DNA from: Bacillus sanguinis
GTDB taxonomy: Bacteria; Bacillota; Bacilli; Bacillales; Bacillaceae_G
Direction of reading: 5' to 3'
NCBI RefSeq assembly: GCF_018332475.1
Contig: NZ_BOQB01000019.1
Span: forward strand, 1-64,000
DNA: 64,000 nucleotides
The position numbers and the translations under genes are program-made. The notes below the pieces were generated by a model. That model was not told the origin of the DNA and searched no databases. It saw nothing but the letters and a program-made list of their open reading frames with translations. Positions 33,062 through 42,114 of the stretch are shown here, piece by piece (positions within the stretch are counted from its first letter, which is position 1; each line of letters begins with the position of its first letter).

Positions 33062-34222
33062 TTAGCCCACTAGTGAAACAATTTTTTGTGCACCGTCTGC
33101 CATAGATTCTGCTGCAACAATATTTAAGCCAGACTCATTTAAAATTTTCTTACCTAACTCTACGTTTGTACCTTCAAGACGTACAACTAAAGGTAATTCA
33201 AGACCTACTTGTTTCGTTGCTTCAATAACACCTTCTGCAATAACATCACACTTCATAATGCCACCAAAAATGTTAACGAAGATACCTTTTACGTTTTTAT
33301 CAGAAAGGATAATTTTGAATGCTTCTGTAACTTTTTCAGCTGTTGCACCGCCACCAACATCTAAGAAGTTAGCTGGATCACCATGGTAATGTTTAATGAT
33401 ATCCATTGTAGCCATCGCTAAACCTGCACCATTAACCATACAACCGATATTTCCATCTAAAGGAATGTAGTTTAAGTCATATTTAGAAGCTTCAATTTCC
33501 TTTGAATCTTCCTCATCAAGATCACGAAGTTCTAAAATGTCTTTATGGCGATATAAAGCATTAGAATCAAAGTTTAATTTCGCATCTAATGCCATAACTT
33601 TACCGTCACCTGTTGTAACAAGTGGATTAATCTCCGCAATAGAGCAATCTTTTTCAATAAATGCACGGTATAAGCCCATCATAAACTTCACAGCTTGTCC
33701 TACAAGCTCTTTTGGAATATTGATGTTAAATGCGATTCGGCGTGCTTGGAAGCCTTGTAAGCCTACTGCTGGATCAATATATTCTTTAAAGATTTTTTCA
33801 GGTGTTTGCTCTGCTACTTCTTCAATTTCTGTTCCGCCTTCTTCAGACGCCATTAAAACAACTTGAGAAGTTGCACGGTCTAAAACAAGACCAACATAAT
33901 ATTCTTTTTTAATATCGCAACCTTCTTCGATAAGTAAGCGTTTTACTTCCTTACCTTCAGGACCTGTTTGATGTGTCACAAGTGTAGTTCCTAAAATGCT
34001 CTCTGCATATGTACGAACTTCATCTAAATTTTTTGCAACTTTTACTCCGCCAGCTTTGCCGCGTCCACCAGCGTGAATTTGTGCTTTTACTACACATACA
34101 TCCGTTCCTAATTCTTTCGCTGCTTCTACAGCTTCTTCTACTGTAAATGCAACCTTCCCGTTCGGAACGCTAACCCCATAGCTTCTAAGGACTGCCTTAC
34201 CTTGGTACTCATGGATATTCAT
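33062..34222 (-). CDS. sucC: Succinyl-CoA synthetase beta subunit
   Basis: ATP-grasp subunit that binds nucleotide and pairs with SucD. Begins [33 protein letters not shown] (about 46-61), [23 protein letters not shown] (in parts, about 198-220) and [12 protein letters not shown] (about 322-333) are conserved. 386 residues. GGGGAGG precedes the ATG. First gene of a sucCD operon with its own promoter. Confidence 0.98.
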   Translation of the reverse strand: MNIHEYQGKAVLRSYGVSVPNGKVAFTVEEAVEAAKELGTDVCVVKAQIHAGGRGKAGGVKVAKNLDEVRTYAESILGTTLVTHQTGPEGKEVKRLLIEEGCDIKKEYYVGLVLDRATSQVVLMASEEGGTEIEEVAEQTPEKIFKEYIDPAVGLQGFQARRIAFNINIPKELVGQAVKFMMGLYRAFIEKDCSIAEINPLVTTGDGKVMALDAKLNFDSNALYRHKDILELRDLDEEDSKEIEASKYDLNYIPLDGNIGCMVNGAGLAMATMDIIKHYHGDPANFLDVGGGATAEKVTEAFKIILSDKNVKGIFVNIFGGIMKCDVIAEGVIEATKQVGLELPLVVRLEGTNVELGKKILNESGLNIVAAESMADGAQKIVSLVG

Positions 34223-34294
34223 GGTCCCATCCTCCCCTGTTTTCCTGTTTTACTCGAAAAGTTTTTTAATGTTTAAAAAACATTACATTGCCAT

Positions 34295-34324
34295 TGTATA
34301 AGATGATTGGCACGCTGTCTACAA
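34295..34324 (-). promoter_or_regulatory. Possible promoter of sucCD
   Basis: Minus strand TTGTAG, 18-nt spacer, TATACA. The leader then contains the small hairpin AATGTTT-TTT-AAACATT. The 193-nt gap holds no gene. Confidence 0.45.
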
Positions 34325-34387
34325 TAAAGTGTCAGAAAACTGAAATCGCTTTATTCTTTTTTGAAAATAGTAATGTTTATATGTCAA

Positions 34388-34421
34388 AATAAAAAATAAG
34401 CTGCGAAAACACAGCTTATTT
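34388..34421 (-). terminator. Intrinsic terminator overlapping the rnhB stop codon
   Basis: Minus strand AAATAAGCTG-TGTTTTCG-CAGCTTATTT followed by TTTATTTTG. The left arm contains the rnhB TAA at 34416-34418. Confidence 0.87.
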
Positions 34422-35189
34422 TTGAATCATATCTTTAATTGGTGCAAACGATTTTCGATGTTCTTCTAATATTCCATGTGCTTCAATCGCTTCTAAATGT
34501 TGTTTTGTGCCATATCCCATATGTTGTTCAAATCCATATGCAGGATACTTTTCTCCAAGCTCTTTCATCATACGATCTCTCGTTACTTTCGCAATAATAG
34601 ATGCAGCTGAAATAGAGATGCTTTTCGCATCACCTTTAATGATGGATGTTTGCGGAATTGGTGTAGGGAGTTTCATCGCATCAATTAATAAATATTCTGG
34701 TGTACAAGATAAATTCGCAACAGCATCTAGCATCGCTTGTTTCGTCGCTTGATAAATGTTTATCTCATCAATCACTTGCGGTGATACAATTCCAACTCCA
34801 ATGGCAATTGCTTGTGCTTTAATCTCATCATAAAAACGCTCTCGCTTCGCCTCACTCAGCTTTTTCGAATCATTTAACCCTGGAATATAAAAATCTTCCG
34901 GAAGGACAACAGCTGCCGTCACGACAGGCCCAGCTAGCGGCCCACGCCCTACTTCATCTATACCTGCAATATATATGATCCCTTTTTCACGTAACGCAAT
35001 CTCGTACTTGGACATTTCGAAAAACTTTTCTTTTTCTTTCTGTGCTAACTCCTTTTGTTTATACCACTTCAAAATGAGCTTTTGCACCCCTTTTCGCTCA
35101 TCTTTCATTAAAATTCGAAAGCGGTCATCTTCTTCACTCATAATTTCTTGCAGTAAACGTTCCGCTTCTTGAATAGTCACTTTTTGCAT
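34416..35189 (-). CDS. rnhB: Ribonuclease HII
   Basis: Removes ribonucleotides from DNA and RNA primers. Catalytic segment [16 protein letters not shown] with Asp78 and Glu79, further Asp in LLIDAMKLP and the [12 protein letters not shown] motif. The 257 residues include an extra N-terminal region of about 70 residues, as in other Bacillus RNases HII. It follows rbgA after a hairpin terminator. Confidence 0.97.
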   Translation of the reverse strand: MQKVTIQEAERLLQEIMSEEDDRFRILMKDERKGVQKLILKWYKQKELAQKEKEKFFEMSKYEIALREKGIIYIAGIDEVGRGPLAGPVVTAAVVLPEDFYIPGLNDSKKLSEAKRERFYDEIKAQAIAIGVGIVSPQVIDEINIYQATKQAMLDAVANLSCTPEYLLIDAMKLPTPIPQTSIIKGDAKSISISAASIIAKVTRDRMMKELGEKYPAYGFEQHMGYGTKQHLEAIEAHGILEEHRKSFAPIKDMIQK

Positions 35190-35207
35190 TCATGCCACTC
35201 CCTTTAT

Positions 35208-35242
35208 ATACAAAAAAGAAAAGACGTACGAACGCACGTCTT
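35208..35242 (-). terminator. Hairpin terminator at the rbgA stop codon
   Basis: Minus strand AAGACGT-GCGTTCGT-ACGTCTT followed by TTCTTTTTTG, a stem overlapping the rbgA TAA, between rbgA and rnhB. Confidence 0.75.
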
Positions 35243-36131
35243 ATACTTCTTCTACTTTTTCTACATCTTCTGTTTGCTCTGCAAACTCTTCTGGTGTTTC
35301 AAACGTCATTTTTCCAAGTTTTCCACCACGAAGCTCACGAAGTACAAGCTCAGATGTTTTATCATAATCAATCATTCCGCCGCCCATTAAACAGCCTCTG
35401 TTTTTTCCGATTGCATCGAATAATTCCACAATATCTTCTGGAATCTCATTTAAATTATATCGCTCTTTCAAACGTTCTGGATAATGTTTCTCCATAAAAC
35501 GTAGTGCATAAACAGCGACATCTTGTAAATTTAAAATTGAATCTTTAATTGCACCCGTTGTCGCTAATCGAAGACCCACTAATTGATCTTCAAATTTAGG
35601 CCATAAAATACCAGGTGTATCTAACAGTTCCATTTCTTTCCCAACTTTAATCCATTGTTGAGCTGTTGTCACACCAGGGCGATCTCCTGTTTTAGCAATA
35701 TTTTTCTTTGCTAATTTATTAATTAACGTAGATTTACCAACGTTTGGTATACCTACAATTAATGCACGAATCGCTCTTGGTCTAATACCTTTTGCAACCA
35801 TTTTATCAAATTTTTCTTTCACTAATACTTTACAAGCTGCTGCAATTTCCTTCATACCTTGTCCAGCTTGCGCGTTAATTGAAATGGCCATATGGCCTTT
35901 TTCTTTAAAATATGCGATCCATTGTTTTGTTAAACGATCATCTGCCATATCCGCTTTATTTAAAACGACAAGCCTCGGTTTATGTGTGATAATCTCATCA
36001 ATCATTGGATTTCGTGAAGATAAAGGTAATCGAGCATCTACAAGCTCAATTACAACATCAATTAACTTTAATTTTTCTGTTACTTGGCGTCTAGCCTTTG
36101 CCATATGTCCCGGGAACCATTGAATTACCAT
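35241..36131 (-). CDS. ylqF: Ribosome biogenesis GTPase RbgA (YlqF)
   Basis: Circularly permuted GTPase needed for late 50S assembly. The G motifs occur in order G4-G5-G1-G2-G3: [10 protein letters not shown], then [12 protein letters not shown] (about 125-136), then [14 protein letters not shown]. The N-terminal [12 protein letters not shown] is a family mark. The ATG at 36131 (296 residues) has GAAGGTGG before it; longer forms would overlap lepB. It lies 20 nt after lepB. Also called rbgA. Confidence 0.97.
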   Translation of the reverse strand: MVIQWFPGHMAKARRQVTEKLKLIDVVIELVDARLPLSSRNPMIDEIITHKPRLVVLNKADMADDRLTKQWIAYFKEKGHMAISINAQAGQGMKEIAAACKVLVKEKFDKMVAKGIRPRAIRALIVGIPNVGKSTLINKLAKKNIAKTGDRPGVTTAQQWIKVGKEMELLDTPGILWPKFEDQLVGLRLATTGAIKDSILNLQDVAVYALRFMEKHYPERLKERYNLNEIPEDIVELFDAIGKNRGCLMGGGMIDYDKTSELVLRELRGGKLGKMTFETPEEFAEQTEDVEKVEEV

Positions 36132-36151
36132 GTTGCCACCTTCTTTTTCTT

Positions 36152-36703
36152 TTATTTCACAATACGAGCATCTTTTAACGGCCAATATAGTATATTTGCT
36201 TTTCCAATCACTTGGTCCATTGAAATTGTACCAATCGAACGACTATCTTTACTAAAACGACGATTATCGCCTAAAACAAATAATTGACCTTCTGGAACAG
36301 TTTTCTTCCCTGTCATTTCTTCAAGAGTAAAATCATATGTAAGCGGTCCGTCAGCAATTTGCTTTTTCTGCTTGTCTAAATACGGCTCCTCATAAGCCTT
36401 TCCGTTAACATATAGTTTATCATTACGATACTCTATTTCATCGCCTGGTAGGCCGATAATACGCTTAATATAATCTTTATCTTCCGTTGCTCGGAATACG
36501 ATAATATCAAATCGTTTTGGATCTCCTATGTGATAACCAATTTTATTGACAATCATTCGATCGCGATCATGTAAAGTAGACGCCATCGATACTCCATCTA
36601 CGAGAATTGGCGCAAAGAAAAACTGTCTAATAACACCGGCTAATACTACAGCAATCAAAATTGCTTTGATCCATTCCCAAAGTGAACTCTTTTCTTTCTT
36701 CAT
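36152..36703 (-). CDS. lepB: Type I signal peptidase
   Basis: Membrane-bound serine-lysine protease that removes signal peptides from exported proteins. One N-terminal membrane helix (about 11-33), nucleophile Ser39 in DGVSMAST, general base Lys80 in [12 protein letters not shown], and the GDNR motif near residue 152. The ATG at 36703 (183 residues) has GGAGGGG 6 nt before it. It has its own promoter, which overlaps the rplS terminator. Confidence 0.96.
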   Translation of the reverse strand: MKKEKSSLWEWIKAILIAVVLAGVIRQFFFAPILVDGVSMASTLHDRDRMIVNKIGYHIGDPKRFDIIVFRATEDKDYIKRIIGLPGDEIEYRNDKLYVNGKAYEEPYLDKQKKQIADGPLTYDFTLEEMTGKKTVPEGQLFVLGDNRRFSKDSRSIGTISMDQVIGKANILYWPLKDARIVK

Positions 36704-36737
36704 GCATTTCCCCTCCACGATTATGTAAGCTGCTCGT

Positions 36738-36766
36738 ATTATATCAAAATTTTATATAGATTGGAA
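36738..36766 (-). promoter_or_regulatory. Promoter of lepB-rbgA
   Basis: Minus strand TTCCAA, 17-nt spacer ending TGA, TATAAT: a consensus extended -10. The -35 box shares bases with the U-run of the rplS terminator. Confidence 0.6.
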
Positions 36767-36795
36767 AAAGGGAGCTTGTGCATTTACAAGCTCCC
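36765..36795 (-). terminator. Intrinsic terminator after rplS
   Basis: Minus strand GGGAGCTTGT-AAATGC-ACAAGCTCCC followed by TTTTT, directly after rplS. Confidence 0.92.
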
Positions 36796-36804
36796 ATACA
36801 TGTC

Positions 36805-37149
36805 TTATCGAATTTCTTTAATACGTGCTTTTTTACCGCGAAGGTTACGTAAGTAGTATAACTTAGCACGACGTACTTTACCACGGCGAAGTACTTCGAT
36901 TTTCGCGATTCTTGGCGTGTGAACTGGGAATGTACGCTCAACACCTACACCGTAAGAAATCTTACGAACTGTGAATGTTTCACTGATTCCGCCACCACGA
37001 CGTTTAATTACAACACCTTCGAAAAGCTGAATTCTTTCACGAGTTCCCTCAACTACTTTTACGTGTACACGTAAAGTGTCTCCAGGACGGAATGAAGGAA
37101 GGTCAGTTTTTAATTGGCCTTTTGTAATTTCTGCGATTAATTGTTGCAT
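36805..37149 (-). CDS. rplS: 50S ribosomal protein L19
   Basis: 50S protein at the subunit interface. The 114 residues match the family; [21 protein letters not shown] (in parts, about 22-42), the [16 protein letters not shown] core and the basic C-terminus [20 protein letters not shown] are intact. It has its own strong promoter and an L19-type leader, so it can be expressed apart from trmD. Confidence 0.98.
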   Translation of the reverse strand: MQQLIAEITKGQLKTDLPSFRPGDTLRVHVKVVEGTRERIQLFEGVVIKRRGGGISETFTVRKISYGVGVERTFPVHTPRIAKIEVLRRGKVRRAKLYYLRNLRGKKARIKEIR

Positions 37150-37242
37150 ATTAAATTCTCTCCTTTAAACAGATGCTCTTATAAAGTCTAAATAAATTAC
37201 AGCGGAACATCGTTAATACGGCCACTGATTTCAGCAGCACAA
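37150..37242 (-). promoter_or_regulatory. L19-type ribosomal protein leader of rplS
   Basis: About 90 nt of transcript between the promoter and rplS. An L19 leader structure is known upstream of rplS in Bacillus and relatives and is thought to mediate autoregulation; the segment GCTGCTGAAATCAGTGG with a short dyad is visible here. The assignment rests on position and remembered resemblance. Confidence 0.5.
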
Positions 37243-37247
37243 GTGTT

Positions 37248-37276
37248 ATAATAGCATATTGCTAGGGCTGTTGCAA
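37248..37276 (-). promoter_or_regulatory. Sigma-A promoter of rplS
   Basis: Minus strand TTGCAA, 17-nt spacer, TATTAT, between trmD and rplS, about 100 nt before the rplS ATG. Confidence 0.75.
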
Positions 37277-37295
37277 TAGAAAATATATCAAGCCC

Positions 37296-38030
37296 TTATT
37301 TGCCTTCTTTTATCTGTTCTAGCCATTTCTTTTCTTGCTTAGACAATTCTCGTTCTTCTAATAGATCCGGTCTACGCGTGTATGTACGACGTAGTGATTC
37401 TTTATGTCGCCATTCATCAATATTTTTATGATTTCCTGACATCAATACATCCGGCACCTTCATACCACGAAAATCAGCTGGACGTGTATAATGAGGATGC
37501 TCTAATAAACCTGTACTAAACGAATCCTCAACTTGTGAAGCATGATTTCCTAGTACCCCTGGCAAGAGACGTACGACACTATCAGTAATAACCATAGAGG
37601 CTAACTCTCCACCAGTTAATACGTAGTCACCGATAGAAATTTCGTCTGTTACGAGATGCTCACGAATTCGTTCATCGTACCCCTCATAATGACCACATAC
37701 AAAAATAACATGCTCTTCTTCAGCAAGCTCTTCTGCCTTCTTTTGCGTAAAACGCTCGCCTTGTGGACACATTAGGACAACTCTCGGTTTACGATCCGTT
37801 TCCTTCGTTAACTCTTCCACTGCATCAAAGATAGGCTGAGGAGTTAATACCATCCCCGCGCCACCACCGTACGGATAATCATCTACACTATTATGCTTAC
37901 TCGTTGTATAATCACGGAAATTGACAACACGAAGCTCTACCGCTTCTTTTTCTTGTGCCTTCTTTAAAATTGAAGATCCAAACACACCCGTAAACATATC
38001 TGGAAACAATGTTAAAATGTCAATTTTCAT
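37296..38030 (-). CDS. trmD: tRNA (guanine-N1-)-methyltransferase TrmD
   Basis: Methylates G37 of tRNAs using SAM, preventing frameshifts. SPOUT-class trefoil-knot fold; [12 protein letters not shown] (about 50-61), [11 protein letters not shown] (about 112-122) and [16 protein letters not shown] (about 131-146) are conserved. 244 residues. Its ATG overlaps the rimM stop by one base (TAATG). Confidence 0.98.
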   Translation of the reverse strand: MKIDILTLFPDMFTGVFGSSILKKAQEKEAVELRVVNFRDYTTSKHNSVDDYPYGGGAGMVLTPQPIFDAVEELTKETDRKPRVVLMCPQGERFTQKKAEELAEEEHVIFVCGHYEGYDERIREHLVTDEISIGDYVLTGGELASMVITDSVVRLLPGVLGNHASQVEDSFSTGLLEHPHYTRPADFRGMKVPDVLMSGNHKNIDEWRHKESLRRTYTRRPDLLEERELSKQEKKWLEQIKEGK

Positions 38031-38545
38031 TATAGCAACCCTTCCATTACATGAATGGTTACTAATTTATTCTCAATGCTAACTTGAAGCACAACATCAT
38101 CAATATAAGGAATCAACAAATCTTGACCTTTTGGACGTTTAATTACCCAAACATCATTTGCACCAGGAGATAAAATTTCTTTTATTGTCCCTAACTCTTC
38201 TCCTTCTTCCGTTACAACACTGCAACCAATAATTTCATGGTAGTAGTATTCACCTTCAGCTAGTTCGCCTAACTGCTCTTCTGGTACTTTTATTAAAGAA
38301 CCTTTAAACTTCTCTACTTCATCTACATTGTTGTATCCTTCAAGTGTTAATAAATCAAATGTCTTATGTTGACGATGAGAAGTTACCTTGACCGGCAGAT
38401 ATTCTGTATCTTTCTCATTACTTATGTATAACGTGTTTCCTACTTTATATCGCTCTTCTGGGAAATCAGTACGAGAAATAACACGAATTTCTCCTCTTAC
38501 GCCATGAGTATTTACAATTTTCCCTACGTTAAACCATTTTGTCAT
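38030..38545 (-). CDS. rimM: Ribosome maturation factor RimM
   Basis: Assists 30S head assembly by binding S19. N-terminal RimM domain ([14 protein letters not shown], about 7-20) and C-terminal PRC-barrel ([22 protein letters not shown] in parts). The ATG at 38545 (171 residues) has AGGGGTGA about 10 nt before it. The 121-nt gap to khpA holds a terminator and no ylqD gene, which B. subtilis has here. Confidence 0.95.
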   Translation of the reverse strand: MTKWFNVGKIVNTHGVRGEIRVISRTDFPEERYKVGNTLYISNEKDTEYLPVKVTSHRQHKTFDLLTLEGYNNVDEVEKFKGSLIKVPEEQLGELAEGEYYYHEIIGCSVVTEEGEELGTIKEILSPGANDVWVIKRPKGQDLLIPYIDDVVLQVSIENKLVTIHVMEGLL

Positions 38546-38627
38546 AAATAGTATGTCACCCCTGGTTTCTATATAAATTAAGCATCTCCATTTCACATAT
38601 GGAACATGCAACTTCTCTTTAAATGTT

Positions 38628-38662
38628 AAAAAAGGGAGAGGAAATAACTCCTCGCCCTTTTT
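38628..38662 (-). terminator. Intrinsic terminator after khpA
   Basis: Minus strand AAAGGGCGAGGA-GTTATT-TCCTCTCCCTTT followed by TTTAAC, just after khpA. Confidence 0.88.
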
Positions 38663-38666
38663 ACAT

Positions 38667-38894
38667 TTATTGAATTTCCAGTGTTACTTTTTCATCGTTA
38701 TGATGTCCCACTGAATACAAGAGCATTCGAATTGCTTTCGCAACTTTCCCTTGCTTTCCAATGACTTTTCCAACATCCTCAGGATGTACAGTTAATCGAT
38801 ACTTTATCTCTCCGTTGTAAAGTTCCTGTGTAACTTTTACATCTTCAGGATGATCGACAAGAGGCTTGACAATCGTCTCGACTAACTTCTTCAT
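38667..38894 (-). CDS. khpA: KH-domain RNA-binding protein KhpA
   Basis: Small KH-domain protein (YlqC) that, with KhpB/EloR in related bacteria, binds many RNAs and affects cell size. 75 residues; the KH GXXG loop is GKQG near residue 46 in [16 protein letters not shown] chose the ATG at 38894 because GAGG lies 8 nt before it; an ATG two codons earlier is too close. It follows rpsP by 14 nt. Confidence 0.94.
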   Translation of the reverse strand: MKKLVETIVKPLVDHPEDVKVTQELYNGEIKYRLTVHPEDVGKVIGKQGKVAKAIRMLLYSVGHHNDEKVTLEIQ

Positions 38895-38908
38895 AGTCAT
38901 TGCCTCAA

Positions 38909-39181
38909 TTACTTACCTTGTTTAGATAAGTGGAATTTCTCCATGATACCTTGGTTAGAGAATAAGTTACGAACTGTATCAGATGGTTTAGCACCATTTC
39001 CTAACCATTTTAATGCTGCTTCTTCGTTGATCTTAACTTCAGCTGGTTGAGCAACCGGATTGTAAGTACCGATTTCCTCAATGAAACGTCCGTCACGAGG
39101 AGAACGAGAATCTGCAACAACTACACGATAGAAAGGAGTTTTTTTAGCTCCCATACGTTTTAAACGAATTTTAACTGCCAT
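38909..39181 (-). CDS. rpsP: 30S ribosomal protein S16
   Basis: Early-assembling 30S protein. 90 residues; [21 protein letters not shown] (in parts) and [19 protein letters not shown] (about 24-42) are typical. GGAGGTG precedes the ATG. A TATAAT on the minus strand at 39217-39222 could be a -10 box, but no good -35 box pairs with it. It begins the rpsP-khpA pair after ffh. Confidence 0.98.
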   Translation of the reverse strand: MAVKIRLKRMGAKKTPFYRVVVADSRSPRDGRFIEEIGTYNPVAQPAEVKINEEAALKWLGNGAKPSDTVRNLFSNQGIMEKFHLSKQGK

Positions 39182-39281
39182 TTATAAAGCACCTCCGAAT
39201 TTATTTCACACAGATAATTATATTAGCAAAAAGACTATTGCTTTGTAAAGTATTTTTTCTTAACAGAGCCATCTTTTTTCC

Positions 39282-40631
39282 TTACATGAATGGAAACTTT
39301 AATCCACCTAGTCCTTTTTTCTTACCTTTTTGCATTCCAGTCATCGTTTTCATCATCTTTTTCATATCATCAAATTGCTTGATTAAACGATTGATTTCTT
39401 GTACCGTTGTACCGCTACCTTTGGCAATGCGCTTTTTGCGACTAGCATTGATTATTTCCGGTTGTTCTCGCTCTAATTTAGTCATAGAACGAATAATTGC
39501 CTCAATATGCCCAATTTGTTTTTCATCAACTTGTGCATTTTTCAGCCCTTTAATTTTATTTGCACCAGGAAGCATTCCTAACAATTCATCAAGTGGTCCA
39601 AGTTGACGCACTTGTCCAAGTTGTTCTAGGAAATCGTCAAGCGTAAACGAAAGCGTACGCATTTTTTGCTCAAGTTCTTTTGCTTTCTCTTCATCAACTG
39701 TAGCTTGCGCTTTTTCAATTAATGTTAAGACGTCTCCCATCCCTAAAATACGGGATGCCATACGTTCTGGATGGAACGCTTCAAGTGCATCTAGTTTTTC
39801 ACCCATACCAGCAAATTTAATTGGTGTATTTGTGACAGCTTTAATAGATAATGCCGCACCACCGCGCGTATCACCATCTAATTTCGTTAATACAACCCCA
39901 GTTAAACCTAACTGCTCATGGAAACTTTGTGCAACATTAACCGCGTCTTGTCCTGTCATCGCATCGACAACAAGGAAAATTTCATCCGGTTTCGCAACTT
40001 CTTTCACTTTCGCTAATTCATCCATTAGTTCTTCATCAATATGCAGGCGACCTGCTGTATCGATTAAAACATAATCGTGATGATCTTCTTTTGCTTTTGC
40101 AATCGCTTGTTTCGCAATTTCAACAGGACTTACTTGATCTCCTAAAGAGAATACAGGCATGTCCAATTGCTTCCCTAATGTTTCAAGCTGTTTAATCGCT
40201 GCAGGACGGTAAATATCCGCTGCAACAAGCATCGGTTTACGATTATGCTTTTTACGAAGCAAATTCGCAAGCTTACCTGTCGTCGTTGTTTTACCTGCAC
40301 CTTGCAGACCAACCATCATAATAACAGTCGGTGGCTTATTAGCAACAGCAATTTTGCTTTGCTCTCCGCCCATAAGTTCTGTAAGTTCTTCCTGTACAAC
40401 TTTAATTACTTGTTGTCCAGGTGTCAAACTTTTCATTACATCTTGTCCGACAGCACGTTCAGACACACGCTTTACAAAATCTTTTACTACTTTAAAGTTA
40501 ACATCCGCTTCTAAAAGAGCTAGACGAACTTCTCTCATCATTTCTTTCACATCGGCTTCAGAAACTTTTCCTTTGCCGCGGATTTTTTGCATCGTCTGTT
40601 GAAGTCGGTCGGCTAATCCTTCAAATGCCAT
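39282..40631 (-). CDS. ffh: Signal recognition particle protein Ffh
   Basis: GTPase that binds 4.5S-type RNA and signal sequences and targets ribosomes to the membrane with FtsY. N domain, G domain with GLQGAGKTTTTGKLA (about 105-119), DTAGR, TKLDGDTRGGAAL, then the M domain ending in a Met- and Lys-rich tail (MKKMMKTMTGMQKGKKKG). 449 residues. It starts 12 nt after ylxM. Confidence 0.98.
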   Translation of the reverse strand: MAFEGLADRLQQTMQKIRGKGKVSEADVKEMMREVRLALLEADVNFKVVKDFVKRVSERAVGQDVMKSLTPGQQVIKVVQEELTELMGGEQSKIAVANKPPTVIMMVGLQGAGKTTTTGKLANLLRKKHNRKPMLVAADIYRPAAIKQLETLGKQLDMPVFSLGDQVSPVEIAKQAIAKAKEDHHDYVLIDTAGRLHIDEELMDELAKVKEVAKPDEIFLVVDAMTGQDAVNVAQSFHEQLGLTGVVLTKLDGDTRGGAALSIKAVTNTPIKFAGMGEKLDALEAFHPERMASRILGMGDVLTLIEKAQATVDEEKAKELEQKMRTLSFTLDDFLEQLGQVRQLGPLDELLGMLPGANKIKGLKNAQVDEKQIGHIEAIIRSMTKLEREQPEIINASRKKRIAKGSGTTVQEINRLIKQFDDMKKMMKTMTGMQKGKKKGLGGLKFPFM

Positions 40632-40643
40632 ATTGCCGCCCTC

Positions 40644-40976
40644 CTAATCTAATTTTTCGATAGCTTCAACAACTTGTTTCATTTCTTCATTCACATGCTC
40701 TTCTTCGCTGATTAGCTGTTTTAGCTTTGCAACAAGTCGCTGTCGCTCTTGAAACTTTTGAAGTAATACTAATTTATCTTCATATTCTTCAAGCATCGCT
40801 TCAGTCCGTTTAATGTTATCATACACGGCTTGGCGACTTACATCAAATTCTTCCGCAATTTCACCAAGAGATAAATCATCTAGATAATAAAGCGACATAT
40901 AACTTCTTTGTTTTTGCGTTAACAACGATTGATAAAAATCAAATAAATAGTTCATTCTCGTTGTTTTTTCGAGCAT
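40644..40976 (-). CDS. ylxM: Putative helix-turn-helix protein YlxM
   Basis: A 110-residue UPF0122 family protein, a sigma-region-4-like helix-turn-helix ([32 protein letters not shown] in parts, about 31-62) with a helical tail. It is almost always next to ffh and is thought to modulate the SRP pathway; its mechanism is not settled. AAAGGATG precedes the ATG. First gene of a ylxM-ffh unit with a strong promoter. Confidence 0.95.
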   Translation of the reverse strand: MLEKTTRMNYLFDFYQSLLTQKQRSYMSLYYLDDLSLGEIAEEFDVSRQAVYDNIKRTEAMLEEYEDKLVLLQKFQERQRLVAKLKQLISEEEHVNEEMKQVVEAIEKLD

Positions 40977-41018
40977 GTTGGATCATCCTTTGTTAAGTGA
41001 TTTCCCTTTACATGAATT

Positions 41019-41047
41019 AGTTTACATGGAGTACAAAAGAGTGTCAA
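41019..41047 (-). promoter_or_regulatory. Sigma-A promoter of ylxM-ffh
   Basis: Minus strand TTGACA, 17-nt spacer, TAAACT, about 40 nt before ylxM. Consensus -35 with ideal spacing. Confidence 0.7.
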
Positions 41048-41076
41048 GTTTTTTTCTTAACATCACATATTTTTAT

Positions 41077-41106
41077 AGAAAAAGAAGCGGAAAATACCGC
41101 TTCTTT
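41077..41106 (-). terminator. Intrinsic terminator after ftsY
   Basis: Minus strand AAAGAAGCGG-TATTTT-CCGCTTCTTT followed by TTC, just after ftsY and upstream of the ylxM promoter. Confidence 0.87.
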
Positions 41107-41109
41107 CAC

Positions 41110-42099
41110 TTATACTTCTTCTGTTTCTACTAAGTTCGCAAATAAACCATAGACATATTGTTCTGGATCAAACTGTTGCAGATCATCCATTTGCTCTCCC
41201 AATCCAACGAATTTCACCGGTACATCCATTTCGTTACGAATCGCTAATACAATACCACCTTTAGCAGTTCCATCTAACTTCGTTAAAACAATACCAGTAA
41301 CATTCGTTGCTTCACGGAATGTTTTCGCTTGACTTAAACCATTTTGTCCTGTTGTCGCATCAATAACAAGTAATACTTCATGAGGAGCTCCTGGTACTTC
41401 ACGCTCAATTACACGCTTTACTTTCTCTAACTCTTTCATTAAGTTCACTTTATTTTGTAAACGTCCTGCTGTATCACATAGTAATACATCTACGTTACGT
41501 GCTTTTGCAGCTTGTACAGCGTCATACATAACTGCTGCTGGATCAGACCCTGATCCTTGTTTAATCACTTCTACACCAACGCGATCGCCCCATACTTCTA
41601 ATTGTTCAATCGCTCCAGCACGAAATGTATCTCCTGCCGCTAATAAGACAGACTTACCTTCTGATTTAAACTTATGAGCCATCTTACCAATTGTTGTCGT
41701 TTTACCTACACCATTAACACCAACAAATAAAACAACTGTCAAGCCATCTTTTTGCATATTAATTTCATTAGTAAAATCGCTGTCGCCTTTATAAATATCT
41801 ATTAGTTTTTCTGAAATAACAGCTTGTACTTCTCTTGGATCTTGAATGTTACGGCGTTGCACTTCTTCTTTCAACTGATCGATTAATTCCATCACTGTTG
41901 AAACGCCCACATCTGCACCAATTAAAATCTCTTCTAATTCTTCGAAGAAATCTTCATCTACTTTACGGTAACGAAATACTAGATCATTTACTTTATCCGC
42001 AAACGAATTTCTCGTTTTTTCTAATCCTTGTTTAAACTTCTCTGTTACCGTATCTGTTTGTTTTGAAATTTTTTCTTTTAGTTTTTTAAAAAAGCTCAT
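41110..42099 (-). CDS. ftsY: Signal recognition particle receptor FtsY
   Basis: Membrane-associated GTPase receptor for the Ffh-RNA complex. Short basic N-terminal segment, N domain, and G domain with GVNGVGKTTTIGKMA (about 127-141), DTAGRLQ, TKLDGTAKGG. The 329 residues are the compact Gram-positive form. It follows smc by 15 nt (rnc-smc-ftsY order is conserved in Bacillus). Confidence 0.98.
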   Translation of the reverse strand: MSFFKKLKEKISKQTDTVTEKFKQGLEKTRNSFADKVNDLVFRYRKVDEDFFEELEEILIGADVGVSTVMELIDQLKEEVQRRNIQDPREVQAVISEKLIDIYKGDSDFTNEINMQKDGLTVVLFVGVNGVGKTTTIGKMAHKFKSEGKSVLLAAGDTFRAGAIEQLEVWGDRVGVEVIKQGSGSDPAAVMYDAVQAAKARNVDVLLCDTAGRLQNKVNLMKELEKVKRVIEREVPGAPHEVLLVIDATTGQNGLSQAKTFREATNVTGIVLTKLDGTAKGGIVLAIRNEMDVPVKFVGLGEQMDDLQQFDPEQYVYGLFANLVETEEV

Positions 42100-42114
42100 A
42101 CTGTCCCATCCTTC

